Shown here in pieces: positions 35,225-45,051 of a DNA stretch of 64,000 nt. Below the pieces are notes generated by a model. The model searched no databases, was not told the origin of the DNA, and worked only from the letters and a program-made list of their open reading frames with translations. The DNA is from an uncultured Bacteroidota bacterium (GTDB lineage: Bacteria > Bacteroidota > Bacteroidia > Flavobacteriales > Flavobacteriaceae). The DNA lies in NCBI GenBank assembly GCA_902544085.1, contig CACCAP010000002.1:62001-126000 (forward strand), given 5' to 3'. Within the stretch, counting starts at the first letter, position 1. The number at the start of each line of letters is the position of its first letter. The translations under genes were made by a program, and so were the position numbers.

Positions 35225-37333
35225 TTATTTGATTGTTTTGTTCTCCAGACCAATGAAAAAAGCATAATCTAAAGCAATCTCTTTCAATGATTCAAATCTG
35301 CCTGAAGCTCCACCATGGCCAGTATCCATATTTGTGTGAAGTAAAATTTTATTTTCAGATGTATTAAAATCTCTAAGTTTTGCAACCCATTTTGCAGGTT
35401 CAAAATATTGAACTTGAGAATCATGAAGTCCAGTTGTTACGAGAATATTTGTGTAGTCTGTATTCTGCAAATTGTCATAAGGTGAGTATGATCTCATGTA
35501 ATCATAGTAATCTTTTTCATTAGGGTTTCCCCATTCATCATACTCTAAGGTCGTTAAAGGAATAGTTTCATCTAACATAGTGGTCATTACATCAACAAAT
35601 GGTACTGCTGAAATAACACCGTTGAATAATGTTGGCTCTAAATTTAAAACGGCACCCATTAAAAGTCCACCTGCTGAACCACCCATTGCATATATATGCT
35701 CAGGTGATGTATAGTTAATGTTTATCAAATGTTTAGCACATGCTACGAAATCAAAAAAAGTATTTTTTTTCTTAAATAATTTTCCGTCCTCATACCATTT
35801 TCTTCCAAAATATTCACTCCCCCTAATATGCGCAGTTGCATAAACAAAACCTCTATTTAATAGACTTAATCTTGTTGATGAAAATCTAGGATCATTTGTT
35901 ATGCCATAAGAACCATAACCATAGAGTAGTAGAGGTGTGCTTTCGTTCAATTCTGTATCAACATGTCTAACAATAGAAATGGGTATCATAACTCCATCGT
36001 GTGATTCTGCAAAAATTCTTTCAGAAACATAATTCGATTCTTTAAAAGATTCATCAACCACCTCGGTTTTTTTAAGAATATTTTTTTCCATTGTATCCAT
36101 GTCAAAATCTATGACTGATGAAGGTGTGGTAAAGGAAGTGTAGTTGTATCTAAGAAGATTTGATGAAAAATCTAGATTAGTGGATAAACTCAAATCATAT
36201 GTTTCACTTCCAACCGGCAAATAATAGTCTTTTTCACCATCCCAAGATTTTATATTTACATTCATCAATCCATCATTTCGTTCAACAATTGCAAAGTAAT
36301 CATCAAAAATCTCAATGTCCTCAATCAAAACATCATCTCTATGTTTCACCAAATCTTTCCATCTAGAAAGGTTTGTGTTAGATGTACTCGTCTTCATAAT
36401 TTTAAAGTTATGGGCGTCATTAATATTTGTTTTTATATAAAAATCATTTTTGTAATGATCAATTGAGTATTCATGACCCTCAACTCTTTTTAAAAACAGT
36501 TTCGGTTCTTCACTTGGATTATCAGCATCTATATATCTGACCTCACTTGTTAAAGTACTACCAGATCCAATAACTAAAAATTTATTTGATTTTGTTTTAT
36601 ATATCCCTGTACTGAATTCTTTATCTTTTTCCTCATATACCAACTCGTCTTCGCTAACTTCAGAACCTAGTTTGTGTTTGTGTATTTTGTTTACCCTTAG
36701 AGTTACATCCTCCCTTGAGGAATAGAAAAGTGTTTTATTGTCATTTGCCCATGTTGAACCGCCTGTAGTATTTCGGATTTGTTCATTGTACATCTCACCA
36801 GTCTCTAAATTTTTAATTTTAATTGTATAAATTCTTCGAGATAGTGTATCAACTGCATAAGCCATTTTCCTATTGTCAGGACTGATTGAAATCCCTCTGA
36901 GCTGAAAATAACTGTAGCCTTTAGCAAGCTCATTCACATCGACAAGCAATTCTTCGTTCGCATCAAGACTCTTGTATTTCCTTAAATAGATTGGATAATC
37001 TTTACCCTTTTCATATTTTCTCATGTACCAGTACTCATTGTAATAATAAGGGACAGAAGTATCGTCTTCTTTTATCCTGCTTTTCATTTCTTGAAATAAC
37101 TCATCTTGCAGTTTTTGGGTAGGTTTTAGAATTTTTTTCGTGTATGAATTTTCATTATTCAAATAATCAATAACCTTTTCATTATCACGCTCATTTAACC
37201 AGTGATAGTTGTCAATTCTTACATCCCCATGAATTTCATGTTTAAATGGGATTTTTTCTGCTTTCGGAGGTTCAATTTTCATACTGCAAGAGGTTAATAA
37301 AATTATTAATGATATAAGTGTAAAGTTTTTCAT
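35225..37333 (-). CDS. Prolyl oligopeptidase family serine protease (oligopeptidase B-like), lipoprotein
   Basis: A 702-aa S9 peptidase with a lipoprotein signal (MKNFTLISLIILLTSCS), an N-terminal beta-propeller and a C-terminal hydrolase domain. The nucleophile sits in MGGSAGGLLMG, the Asp in TGLHDSQVQYFEP and the His in DTGHGGASGR. The HGDVRIDNYHWL opening and layout are like oligopeptidase B, which cuts short peptides after basic residues. The ATG at 37333 is preferred. A -7-like TAAATTTG (37394-37387 on the minus strand) lies upstream but has no clear -33. Confidence 0.88.
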   Translation of the reverse strand: MKNFTLISLIILLTSCSMKIEPPKAEKIPFKHEIHGDVRIDNYHWLNERDNEKVIDYLNNENSYTKKILKPTQKLQDELFQEMKSRIKEDDTSVPYYYNEYWYMRKYEKGKDYPIYLRKYKSLDANEELLVDVNELAKGYSYFQLRGISISPDNRKMAYAVDTLSRRIYTIKIKNLETGEMYNEQIRNTTGGSTWANDNKTLFYSSREDVTLRVNKIHKHKLGSEVSEDELVYEEKDKEFSTGIYKTKSNKFLVIGSGSTLTSEVRYIDADNPSEEPKLFLKRVEGHEYSIDHYKNDFYIKTNINDAHNFKIMKTSTSNTNLSRWKDLVKHRDDVLIEDIEIFDDYFAIVERNDGLMNVNIKSWDGEKDYYLPVGSETYDLSLSTNLDFSSNLLRYNYTSFTTPSSVIDFDMDTMEKNILKKTEVVDESFKESNYVSERIFAESHDGVMIPISIVRHVDTELNESTPLLLYGYGSYGITNDPRFSSTRLSLLNRGFVYATAHIRGSEYFGRKWYEDGKLFKKKNTFFDFVACAKHLININYTSPEHIYAMGGSAGGLLMGAVLNLEPTLFNGVISAVPFVDVMTTMLDETIPLTTLEYDEWGNPNEKDYYDYMRSYSPYDNLQNTDYTNILVTTGLHDSQVQYFEPAKWVAKLRDFNTSENKILLHTNMDTGHGGASGRFESLKEIALDYAFFIGLENKTIK

Positions 37334-37409
37334 CGTACATATTTTTAAAAGCACCAGATTGCGATTCTAGCTTTTTTTGAATTTAGCAAATTTACTAATA
37401 TTTAGACCA

Positions 37410-38312
37410 CTAGAAGAAAATTTCTTGTGTCAATCGGAATGTGTTTGAATGAGCTTCAATTATGTCTTTTAAATCGCTAGAATACCCACCACCCATGCTA
37501 ATTTGTAATGGAATGTTATTTCTTTTACATAAATCTAAAATCATCTTGTCTCTTTTTTTACATCCGTCTAGCGAAACTCCAAGTCTTCCTAATCGATCAT
37601 TTTTTAAAATGTCTACTCCAGATAAATAAAAAATAAAATCTGGTTCGAATTCATCAACAACTTTAGGAATGTTTTCTTTCATTTTATTTAGGTATTCTTT
37701 GTCATCAGTATCATCATCAAACTCAATATCAAGGTCGCTTTTTTCCTTGTGAAAAGGGTAATTTTTCTTTCCATGAAACGATAATGTGAAAACGCGATTA
37801 TCTGAATTAAAAATTGATGCAGTTCCGTTTCCCTGGTGAACATCCAAATCAATAATTAATATTTTTGAAGCAAGATGGTTATTAAGCAAATAATTTGTTC
37901 CAACCGCTTGGTCATTCAACATGCAAAAGGCTTCAGCTCTGTCACGAAAAGCATGGTGAGTACCACCTGCTATATTCATTGAAACCCCATTTTTTAAAGA
38001 ATGAGAAACGCATTCAATTGTACCTTGCGAAATAAGCTTCTCTCTATCGATCAATCCCTTACTCATAGGAAATCCAATTGGTCGAATTTCTTTATCTGTA
38101 AGTTGTAACTCACATAACTTTTTGTAATAGGTTTTATCGTGTGTAGTTAATATATTTTTATCCTCCATAATACCAGGAACAAAAAAATTGTCATCATTGC
38201 ATGTGTTTTCTCTAACTAATTGTTCAGGAATAAGTTCGTATTTAATCATTGGAAAACGGTGATTTTCATCCAAGGGATATTTGTATGATTTGTCAAAAGC
38301 AATTTTAAGCAT
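37410..38312 (-). CDS. Histone deacetylase/acetoin-utilisation family hydrolase
   Basis: A 300-aa zinc amidohydrolase of the HDAC superfamily. The His pair in GGTHHAFRDRAEAFC and the metal ligands in IDLDVHQGNGTA, followed by SGVDILKNDRLGRLGVS, identify it. Bacterial members deacetylate polyamines, acyl-lysines or similar compounds; the substrate is not known here. The gene stands alone on the minus strand and diverges from a small membrane protein gene after 18 bases. Confidence 0.9.
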   Translation of the reverse strand: MLKIAFDKSYKYPLDENHRFPMIKYELIPEQLVRENTCNDDNFFVPGIMEDKNILTTHDKTYYKKLCELQLTDKEIRPIGFPMSKGLIDREKLISQGTIECVSHSLKNGVSMNIAGGTHHAFRDRAEAFCMLNDQAVGTNYLLNNHLASKILIIDLDVHQGNGTASIFNSDNRVFTLSFHGKKNYPFHKEKSDLDIEFDDDTDDKEYLNKMKENIPKVVDEFEPDFIFYLSGVDILKNDRLGRLGVSLDGCKKRDKMILDLCKRNNIPLQISMGGGYSSDLKDIIEAHSNTFRLTQEIFF

Positions 38313-38330
38313 AAAGGATTATATTTGAAT

Positions 38331-38651
38331 ATGTTTTCAATTATTGTGCTATTATTTGTTTCAAACCTTCTTATTTTGTTGGCTACGCAACTAGTAAATG
38401 AAAATAACGCAGACTTACTTTTGGCAGGCTACAATACGATGTCAAAAAAAGAAAAAGAAAAATTTAACCTCAAAGAATATTTAATTTTCTTTAAAAAATT
38501 TTTTTTTAAACTAGTTTTATATTCATCTCTTACAACAATTATCTCATCATTATTTTTTGACGAATTGTATGTAGTCATCATCTACTCTATTTGTATATTA
38601 TTGCCATTGCCTTTTTTTTTAATTAAATCAAACAAAAATTTTAAGAAATAG
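38331..38651 (+). CDS. DUF3784-like membrane protein
   Basis: A 106-aa protein beginning MFSIIVLLFV at ATG 38331 (an in-frame TTG two codons earlier is less likely). It has an N-terminal helix, the GYNTMSKKEKEKFN segment typical of DUF3784, and further hydrophobic helices. The function of the family is unknown. It ends convergently with the DNA glycosylase gene, overlapping 11 bases. Confidence 0.75.
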   Translation: MFSIIVLLFVSNLLILLATQLVNENNADLLLAGYNTMSKKEKEKFNLKEYLIFFKKFFFKLVLYSSLTTIISSLFFDELYVVIIYSICILLPLPFFLIKSNKNFKK

Positions 38652-39279
38652 ATTTTTTAAAAAAAGTGTCAGATTCAATAGATGCCCATAAAATTAAAGA
38701 GGCAATACTTCTGTAAGGCTTGTAATTATTCACGATTTTCTCTATTTCTGTTCTTGAGTTCACATTGTAATTTTTTTTGATACTATTTATCAATGCAATA
38801 TCCCCAAATGAAAATATATCTGGTCTAAAGAGCACAAAAATTAAAAACATTTCACATGTCCATTTACCGATACCTTTGATTGAAATTAGTTTGTCAAAAA
38901 CTTCATCATTACTGAAACTTTCAAACCTATCATTATTTTTTTCAAAAAAAATTAAAACATTTTTCATGTATTCAACTTTTCGAAATGATAACCCAATTGA
39001 TTGAACCTTGTTGTTATCAAGATTTAATATTTCGGAGTTTGATAATCCATCGATTAGTTTTTTGAATTTACTTTTAATTGTTATTGCTGCTCTAAAACTT
39101 ATTTGTTGTTCAATAATTAGATTGCAAATGGCAACTGCATAATTTGAGTTGAATCTTTCTTTAGCATCAATTTTATTACCTAATTGTGAAATTAAGTAGC
39201 GCAATACAGGGTCTTTACTCAAAAATTCAAGCCCTTTTTTTATAACATCTTTTTTATTTAATAATTTGTCTTCATTCAT
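38641..39279 (-). CDS. DNA-3-methyladenine glycosylase II (AlkA-like)
   Basis: The 212-aa protein is an HhH-GPD DNA glycosylase that removes alkylated bases. The helix-hairpin-helix reads ISIKGIGKWTCEMFLIFVL, and the catalytic Asp is in FSFGDIALINS. The start is the ATG at 39279; the longer frame reads into low-complexity F-rich sequence that does not look like protein. It has no N-terminal AlkA domain, so it is the short form. The neighbouring photolyase suggests a DNA-repair grouping. Confidence 0.85.
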   Translation of the reverse strand: MNEDKLLNKKDVIKKGLEFLSKDPVLRYLISQLGNKIDAKERFNSNYAVAICNLIIEQQISFRAAITIKSKFKKLIDGLSNSEILNLDNNKVQSIGLSFRKVEYMKNVLIFFEKNNDRFESFSNDEVFDKLISIKGIGKWTCEMFLIFVLFRPDIFSFGDIALINSIKKNYNVNSRTEIEKIVNNYKPYRSIASLILWASIESDTFFKKSIS

Positions 39280-39320
39280 ACTGGCAAAGTTTTTGAAATT
39301 AAAAAAAAAACTTTGAAAAC

Positions 39321-39446
39321 TTGAAAAAATCATTTCTGCCAACCAAAGTATGTGTGAAATGCGGACTAAATTTTAGCTGGCGAAAGAAGTGGGAAAAAAA
39401 TTGGGAAAATGTTAAATACTGTAGCAAAAGATGTAGAGGACGTTAG
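39321..39446 (+). CDS. DUF2256 mini-protein, overlapping the photolyase gene
   Basis: The frame from TTG 39321 to TAG 39446 gives 41 aa: [19 protein letters not shown] then a basic run and YCSKRCRGR. It has the zinc-ribbon-like Cys pattern (CVKC and CSKRC) and the [15 protein letters not shown] core of DUF2256 proteins. This family is commonly found beside cryptochrome/photolyase genes, which supports the call. It overlaps the photolyase start by 38 bases in another frame. No ATG is available in frame, so TTG is the likely start. Confidence 0.8.
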   Translation: MKKSFLPTKVCVKCGLNFSWRKKWEKNWENVKYCSKRCRGR

Positions 39447-40737
39447 TTCTTTAGTATGGTTTAGAAATGACCTTAGAGTTTCAGATCATACTGGACTCAC
39501 AAAAGCCTCTAAAAATTCAAAAAGGTTATTTGGGATATATTGTTTTGATCCAAAACTTTTTATTAATAATAATCTTGGATTTCCAAAAATGAGTGCCTTC
39601 AGAGCATCATTTATTTTAGAATCAATTAAAGAATTAAAAATTGAATTGTTAAAAAAAAATATCTCATTGATTGTAAAGATTGGGGAACCAAATAAGGTTA
39701 TTTCAGAATTTATTAAAGAACATAATATTAACTGTATTTATTTTCAAGACGAGTGGACAGAGGAAGAAAATAGTGAGGAAAGATTGTTATTAAACAATAT
39801 TGGTTCTAATATCAAACTAGAAAAATATTTTGATCAATTTTTATATCATCCTAGTGATGTGGATCAATCTTTTGTGTCGGATGTATTCACAAGTTTTAGA
39901 AAATATTGTGAGAAAAATATAGTTGTAAGAGAAATGGTTGAGCCAATTTCCTCATTTACGAAAGATAATTTAATTAATGAAGAGCATAATAATTTACCAT
40001 CGCTTCAAGATCTTGGTTTAAACAACTTTGAAGCGGACTCAAGAACCGCCTTCCCCTTTACTGGTGGATGTTTAAGCGCAAAGGATAGAATAAATTATTA
40101 TCTATGGGAATCTAAAAAAGTTAATTTTTATAAAAAAACCAGAAATGGTTTATTGGGTAAAGATTATAGCTCAAAATTTTCAGCATGGCTTGCTAACGGA
40201 TGTATTTCACCTAGAGAAATATATTGGGAAATAAGAAAATATGAAAATGATATAATGAAAAATCAGTCTACATATTGGATGATATTTGAATTAATTTGGA
40301 GAGATTTCTTCAAGTTTATTTCTTTAAAATATGGAAATAAAATTTTCAAAATTGGAGGCATTCTTGAAAAAGAATATACTTGGCTCAATGATGAGCATCA
40401 GTTTCAGAATTGGATTAATGGTATGACAAATGAACCTTTCGTAAACGCTAACATGATCGAGTTGAAATCAACAGGCTGGATGAGTAATAGAGGCAGACAA
40501 AATGTTGCAAGTTTTTTATCCAAGGAACTATTGATTGATTGGAGATGGGGTGCCAATTATTTTGAATCTATGTTGATTGATTATGATGTTCATAGCAATT
40601 ATGGTAACTGGATGTATGTTTCAGGTGTTGGTAATGATCCAAGGGACAGAAAATTTAATATAAAATTCCAAGCAGATAGATATGACCCAAATAACAAGTT
40701 TCAAAATTTATGGCTGCAAGGAAAATTATTTATTTAA
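39409..40737 (+). CDS. Cryptochrome/photolyase, DASH-type
   Basis: A 442-aa flavoprotein of the photolyase family. Its N-terminal domain has [15 protein letters not shown]. The C-terminal FAD domain contains [38 protein letters not shown] and [17 protein letters not shown], which fit the DASH group. It repairs UV-induced pyrimidine dimers or senses blue light. The only canonical start is the ATG at 39409; its first about 12 codons overlap the DUF2256 gene, so the true start may lie slightly downstream at a non-standard codon. It overlaps the next gene convergently by 12 bases. Confidence 0.88.
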   Translation: MLNTVAKDVEDVSSLVWFRNDLRVSDHTGLTKASKNSKRLFGIYCFDPKLFINNNLGFPKMSAFRASFILESIKELKIELLKKNISLIVKIGEPNKVISEFIKEHNINCIYFQDEWTEEENSEERLLLNNIGSNIKLEKYFDQFLYHPSDVDQSFVSDVFTSFRKYCEKNIVVREMVEPISSFTKDNLINEEHNNLPSLQDLGLNNFEADSRTAFPFTGGCLSAKDRINYYLWESKKVNFYKKTRNGLLGKDYSSKFSAWLANGCISPREIYWEIRKYENDIMKNQSTYWMIFELIWRDFFKFISLKYGNKIFKIGGILEKEYTWLNDEHQFQNWINGMTNEPFVNANMIELKSTGWMSNRGRQNVASFLSKELLIDWRWGANYFESMLIDYDVHSNYGNWMYVSGVGNDPRDRKFNIKFQADRYDPNNKFQNLWLQGKLFI

Positions 40738-41406
40738 AATTTTAATCTTATATCTTTTTTCGGGTGATAAAAATTCTCCATTATATTTCTTATCATCAAC
40801 ATAAACATCCATTTTGTTCTCTAATGCGAGATTTAAGCCAGGTAATATATCCCAAACAAAACCACCTATAGGATCCACATAATGATTAAAAGATCCTGTC
40901 AAAACATAATACATGTTAATCATTGAACACCCAAGAGCTCGATAATCAAAATTTTTATCACATGGTTGCAGTCCCTTTTTAAAGTGTCTTGTGGACATTC
41001 CTACAATGCGTGATTTATTTTTAATTATTTTATCACCTGACACTATTTGTAAATTCATATCTGGCAATAAAATAGCAGACTCTTTGTGTTTATTATTTTC
41101 AAATACAGAAATTCCCACTCCCCATTCCAGCATACCCGAAATAAAATTTTCTGTCCCATCAATTGGATCCAATACAATGAAATTATTGTGATTTTTCCAT
41201 CTTTCAATATGATCGTTTTCCTCTGAAATTAAACAATATGTATTAAAATTTTTTGAAATTTCATCTTGTAATAATTTTTGAATCAATAAGTCGCCTTCTG
41301 AAACATGACTTCCATCATTTTTTTTATAAAATGTGTCTTTTAGTTTTTTAATAGTGATTAGATTTTTTTTTATAATATCAAGAAGTTGTGTGCAAATGGA
41401 TTTCAC
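40726..41406 (-). CDS. Inositol monophosphatase family phosphatase
   Basis: A 226-aa metal-dependent phosphatase with the IMPase motifs LISEEN, VLDPIDGTENFISG (metal site) and GGFVWDILPGLNLA (last ligand Asp). It should remove a phosphate from inositol phosphate, PAP or histidinol-phosphate-like substrates; the exact one is not clear. It is shorter than usual (about 250 aa). The start is a GTG. It ends inside the 3' end of the photolyase gene. Confidence 0.82.
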   Translation of the reverse strand: MKSICTQLLDIIKKNLITIKKLKDTFYKKNDGSHVSEGDLLIQKLLQDEISKNFNTYCLISEENDHIERWKNHNNFIVLDPIDGTENFISGMLEWGVGISVFENNKHKESAILLPDMNLQIVSGDKIIKNKSRIVGMSTRHFKKGLQPCDKNFDYRALGCSMINMYYVLTGSFNHYVDPIGGFVWDILPGLNLALENKMDVYVDDKKYNGEFLSPEKRYKIKILNK

Positions 41407-41444
41407 AAATAGATTAAATTTATAATCTAAAATAAAATTAAATT

Positions 41445-42278
41445 TTGAGTAAAAAGAAAAATCTTTTAGTTGTGATTGTTAATTACGGTTATGATCAGAT
41501 ATCGTACTTAAATGAGATGATTGTTGCATTAAGAGGATTTAAAAAATACAATGTTAAAATAGTTGTTAACTCGAATATTCCACTAGATAACCCTGGAATT
41601 GATAAATTAAACTTATTTGAAAAATTAGAAGTTTTTGGTTTTCAAGATATTTTTTTCAAACTTAAAATCACTAAAAAGTGGAGTGGAAGATTATATGATT
41701 TTAATTTTCTGCCCATGACCTGTAGAAAATCAATAATGGATGAAATTGATGAGCATGATTATTTTATTTACTCAGAAAATGATCACCTATGGTTGGAGCA
41801 TCATGTCGATAAGTTCATTGAATATGAGAAAATACTTCCTGAAAACCGAATTGCTGGTCTAATTCAATATGAATTTAATGAAAGTGGAAGATATTATCCA
41901 GGATATCATAGTTATTTCGATTGGGACTATAATTCATTAGAAATTTATGGTGACAAAGTTTTTGCCCACTTCAATAATGTTCATCAAGCATGTTTTTTAA
42001 TTTCAAAAAAACAGTTAAAAAAAATCTGCTTAATTCATGACTTCACAAACTTCATGTCGATAAAAAATAAATACAGTATTAAGTGTAAAGTTAATACGGA
42101 TATATATGAAGATTGTGGATTCAAAAAATTAATATGCGTCTCTGATTTTGAAGAAAATATTATTCACCATCTTCCAAATTTGTATATAGATGGCTCTGGT
42201 AGTAGAAAGAATTTAAAATCATCTTCAGAACAAAGAATGAAAAGCGCCATTCAGAAAATTTTAAGCGGTGCCTTATAG
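41445..42278 (+). CDS. Glycosyltransferase-like protein
   Basis: The 277-aa protein begins at TTG 41445 with a GT-A type opening (KKKNLLVVIVNYGY). It contains YFIYSENDHLWLEHH, where the SEND segment is a candidate metal-binding acidic motif, and later CFLISKKQL. No signal or TM is seen, so it is probably cytosolic and adds sugars to a surface polymer. I do not recognise a precise family. It ends convergently with the next gene (6 bases overlap). Confidence 0.6.
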   Translation: MSKKKNLLVVIVNYGYDQISYLNEMIVALRGFKKYNVKIVVNSNIPLDNPGIDKLNLFEKLEVFGFQDIFFKLKITKKWSGRLYDFNFLPMTCRKSIMDEIDEHDYFIYSENDHLWLEHHVDKFIEYEKILPENRIAGLIQYEFNESGRYYPGYHSYFDWDYNSLEIYGDKVFAHFNNVHQACFLISKKQLKKICLIHDFTNFMSIKNKYSIKCKVNTDIYEDCGFKKLICVSDFEENIIHHLPNLYIDGSGSRKNLKSSSEQRMKSAIQKILSGAL

Positions 42279-43298
42279 TTTTTTACCCAAAAAAAGAAAA
42301 ATTGGAAGGTGATCGCTGTACCCATTTGGGTTAAAAACTCCCCAACTCATACTTCTTGCAGGGTATCCCCTATATCTACCCTCTTGAGTGTATAGAAACC
42401 TTTTCATGTAAACATCTGCCTTTAAATATATAAGATTGCTATTTTTTGAGATTAAACCGTTTGAAACAACAAATTGATCAATTGCAGAGGGAAAACCGCG
42501 AAATAGGTAACTGGCACGACCTCTTTTGGAAAGTTCTTGCATTGGATTGAACATTCCTGGTGTTTTAATATTTTCTTTCTTGTAAGTAGAGGTTAAAATT
42601 TTTAAACTCTTATCATCTGGGTGGTCATTAAAATCACCCATACTTATAATTTTTGCATTAATATCAATGTTTTGAATTGAATCAATTATTCTCTTATTAA
42701 CCTCAGCAGCTTTAACTCTCTGTGGTTCACTCTCTGCTTGTCCCCCAGACCTGCTTGGCCAATGATTAACAATAAAATTTATAGGTTCTTTATCTAAAAA
42801 TCCAAATACGACAAGGATATCCCTGGAAAAGCTTGGGTTACCTTTGTATTCAACTTCTAAGGGATAAGTTTTGGCTTTACGAGGAATAAATCTTTTTGAA
42901 TCAAAAATTAACGCAACATCAATACCCCTCCAGTCAGGGCTATCAAAATGGACTATACCGTAGTTAAAATCTTTCAAATTTTCGCTTTGAACTAAATCAA
43001 TTAAAACGTTACGGTTTTCTACTTCGCATAAACCTACGATAGTAGGATGAGCATTTGTGGTTTCTTTTCCAATTCCTGCGATAACTTTTGATAGATTGTT
43101 GATTTTTGTTCTATATTTTTTTTCTGTCCACTTATCTTGACCCTTTGGCGTCATCGATTCATCCCAACCATTGTTAGGATCATCAACAGTATCAAATAAG
43201 TTTTCGACATTGTAAAAAGCAACAGTACTTAATTGGTATTTTTCGTCTTGTGAAAAACAGAATGATAAAGTGAAGAAGAGTATGATAAAAAATCTCAT
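42273..43298 (-). CDS. Secreted endonuclease/exonuclease/phosphatase family protein
   Basis: The 341-aa protein has a signal peptide (ends FCFSQ) and the EEP fold motifs FYNVENLFD, GLCEVENR, INFIVNHWPSRSGG, ISMGDFNDHPDD and YSDHLPIFLF, including the metal-binding Glu, Asp and His. It may cleave extracellular DNA or phosphoesters, thereby releasing phosphate. The presence of PhoD and phytase in the same window supports a phosphorus role (inference). It is divergent from the Kazal gene. Confidence 0.88.
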   Translation of the reverse strand: MRFFIILFFTLSFCFSQDEKYQLSTVAFYNVENLFDTVDDPNNGWDESMTPKGQDKWTEKKYRTKINNLSKVIAGIGKETTNAHPTIVGLCEVENRNVLIDLVQSENLKDFNYGIVHFDSPDWRGIDVALIFDSKRFIPRKAKTYPLEVEYKGNPSFSRDILVVFGFLDKEPINFIVNHWPSRSGGQAESEPQRVKAAEVNKRIIDSIQNIDINAKIISMGDFNDHPDDKSLKILTSTYKKENIKTPGMFNPMQELSKRGRASYLFRGFPSAIDQFVVSNGLISKNSNLIYLKADVYMKRFLYTQEGRYRGYPARSMSWGVFNPNGYSDHLPIFLFLGKKL

Positions 43299-43335
43299 AA
43301 TTTATTTTGTAAATTTAATCAACTGACATTTAATT

Positions 43336-43572
43336 ATGAAAACTTTTTTCAAACTAACTACAATAATCTTTTTAACAATTTTTTTTACTCATTGTGGTAA
43401 AGACAGTGATGATATAAGGTGCATTGATCAAGATTTAATCAATCAAAATATTGATACTGTGTGTTTGGAAGTTTATGAGCCTGTTTGTGGATGTAACAAT
43501 GAAACTTATTCAAATGAATGTTACGCCAGAAATGCAGGAGTAACATCATTTATCATTGGTCAATGTGATTAA
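43336..43572 (+). CDS. Kazal-type protease inhibitor lipoprotein
   Basis: A 78-aa lipoprotein (signal ending FFTHC, Cys20) with one Kazal domain: Cys29, Cys43, Cys51, Cys53, Cys62 and Cys77, and the signature YEPVCGCNNETYSNECYARNAG. Kazal domains inhibit serine proteases by presenting a reactive loop between the first and second Cys pairs. In a bacterium this may protect the surface from host or competitor proteases (inference). It precedes a PhoD gene by 34 bases. Confidence 0.85.
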   Translation: MKTFFKLTTIIFLTIFFTHCGKDSDDIRCIDQDLINQNIDTVCLEVYEPVCGCNNETYSNECYARNAGVTSFIIGQCD

Positions 43573-43606
43573 AACTTGATAAAGGACTTTATAAATTTAA
43601 CTATTT

Positions 43607-44959
43607 ATGATGAAATTAAATATTATCACTAAAAAAATCAGATTAGCCCTTATATCTTGCCTAATATTCACTCCATTATATGCACAGGATTTAATAAACT
43701 CTGGACCAATGGTTGGTTATTCCACAATGCAAGAGGTTTTGCTTTGGGTTCAAACATCTGAAAATGCTAAAGTCCATTTTGAATATTATGAAATTGAGAA
43801 TCCTGCAATTAGATTTAAAACTGATGAAAAAATTACAGAAAAGAAAATGGGCTTTGTAGCTAAATTGATTGCTGATCACGTTTTACCTGGAAAAAAGTAT
43901 AATTATGAAATATTTATAAATGACATAAAAGTTGAACGAGATTATCAGATGGAATTCCAAACTCAAGAACTTTGGAAGTGGAGGACAGATCCACCTGATG
44001 TAAACTTCGTTATTGGAAGTTGTAGTTATGTCAATGAACCGCAATTTGACAGACCTGGTGAACCCTATGGAAGTAATTTTGAAATATTTAACTCAATCAA
44101 TAAAAAAAATCCAGATTTTATGCTTTGGTTAGGGGATAATACTTACTTGAGGGAGTCCGATTGGAACTCCAGAACTGGCTTTATAAAAAGATATTCTCAC
44201 ACTAGAGCCCTTACTGAATTGCAACCATTATTAGCCTCAACACATCATTATGCCACATGGGACGACCATGATTATGGCCCAAATAACTCTGATGGAAGTT
44301 TTTGGTTAAAAGAAACTGCTTCTGAAATATTTAAACTTTTTTGGACTAATCCAAATTATGATGTGACTGGTAATGGTGGTATAACCGGTTTTTTCCAATG
44401 GAGTGATTTAGATTTTTTTCTCATGGATAACAGATACCATAGAACTTCAAATAATAATTTCACTGAGTATCGTGAAATTCTTGGAAAAGACCAGATTGAT
44501 TGGTTGATAAATGCTTTGACTTTTAGTCAAGCCACTTTTAAGTTTATAGCAATTGGAGGACAAGTTTTAAGCAGTGAAGCTGTTTATGAAAATTATGCCA
44601 CATACCCAGAAGAGCGAAAGTATTTATTAGATAAAATAAGAGAAGCAAAAATTGAAGGAGTTATTTTTCTTGACGGAGATAGACACCACACTGTTTTGAG
44701 TAAAATGCAAGAGAGTGAAGATGTTTATCCTCTTTATGACTTAACATGTTCATCTCTAACCGCTGGTGTGAATGATGATGATGATGAATCATATAATAAA
44801 TATAGTTTAAAAGAAACTTTAGTCAGTGAAAACAATTTTGGAATGTTGAGCGTAACAGGGCCAGCTAATAATCGAGAATTAATCATTAAAATTTTTGATA
44901 AAGATGGGCAGGAGTTGTGGAAGAAATCAATAAGTGCAAACGATTTAAAATATAATTAA
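43607..44959 (+). CDS. PhoD-like alkaline phosphatase/phosphodiesterase
   Basis: The 450-aa protein has a signal peptide (ends PLYAQ), an N-terminal Fn3-like PhoD domain (about residues 25-115) and a C-terminal calcineurin-type metal site: FMLWLGDN, YATWDDHDYGPNNSD and FLDGDRHH. PhoD enzymes hydrolyse phosphate mono- and diesters at the cell envelope using Fe and Ca. Two adjacent ATGs (43607, 43610) are possible starts. Together with the phytase it would widen phosphate scavenging. Confidence 0.88.
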   Translation: MMKLNIITKKIRLALISCLIFTPLYAQDLINSGPMVGYSTMQEVLLWVQTSENAKVHFEYYEIENPAIRFKTDEKITEKKMGFVAKLIADHVLPGKKYNYEIFINDIKVERDYQMEFQTQELWKWRTDPPDVNFVIGSCSYVNEPQFDRPGEPYGSNFEIFNSINKKNPDFMLWLGDNTYLRESDWNSRTGFIKRYSHTRALTELQPLLASTHHYATWDDHDYGPNNSDGSFWLKETASEIFKLFWTNPNYDVTGNGGITGFFQWSDLDFFLMDNRYHRTSNNNFTEYREILGKDQIDWLINALTFSQATFKFIAIGGQVLSSEAVYENYATYPEERKYLLDKIREAKIEGVIFLDGDRHHTVLSKMQESEDVYPLYDLTCSSLTAGVNDDDDESYNKYSLKETLVSENNFGMLSVTGPANNRELIIKIFDKDGQELWKKSISANDLKYN

Positions 44960-45051
44960 AATAGATATTAACATTAATTGTCAATATTTTAAATTAAACA
45001 TCTAAATCCCTATTGATATATTTATGAACTTTAAGGGTAGATAAACTACTT

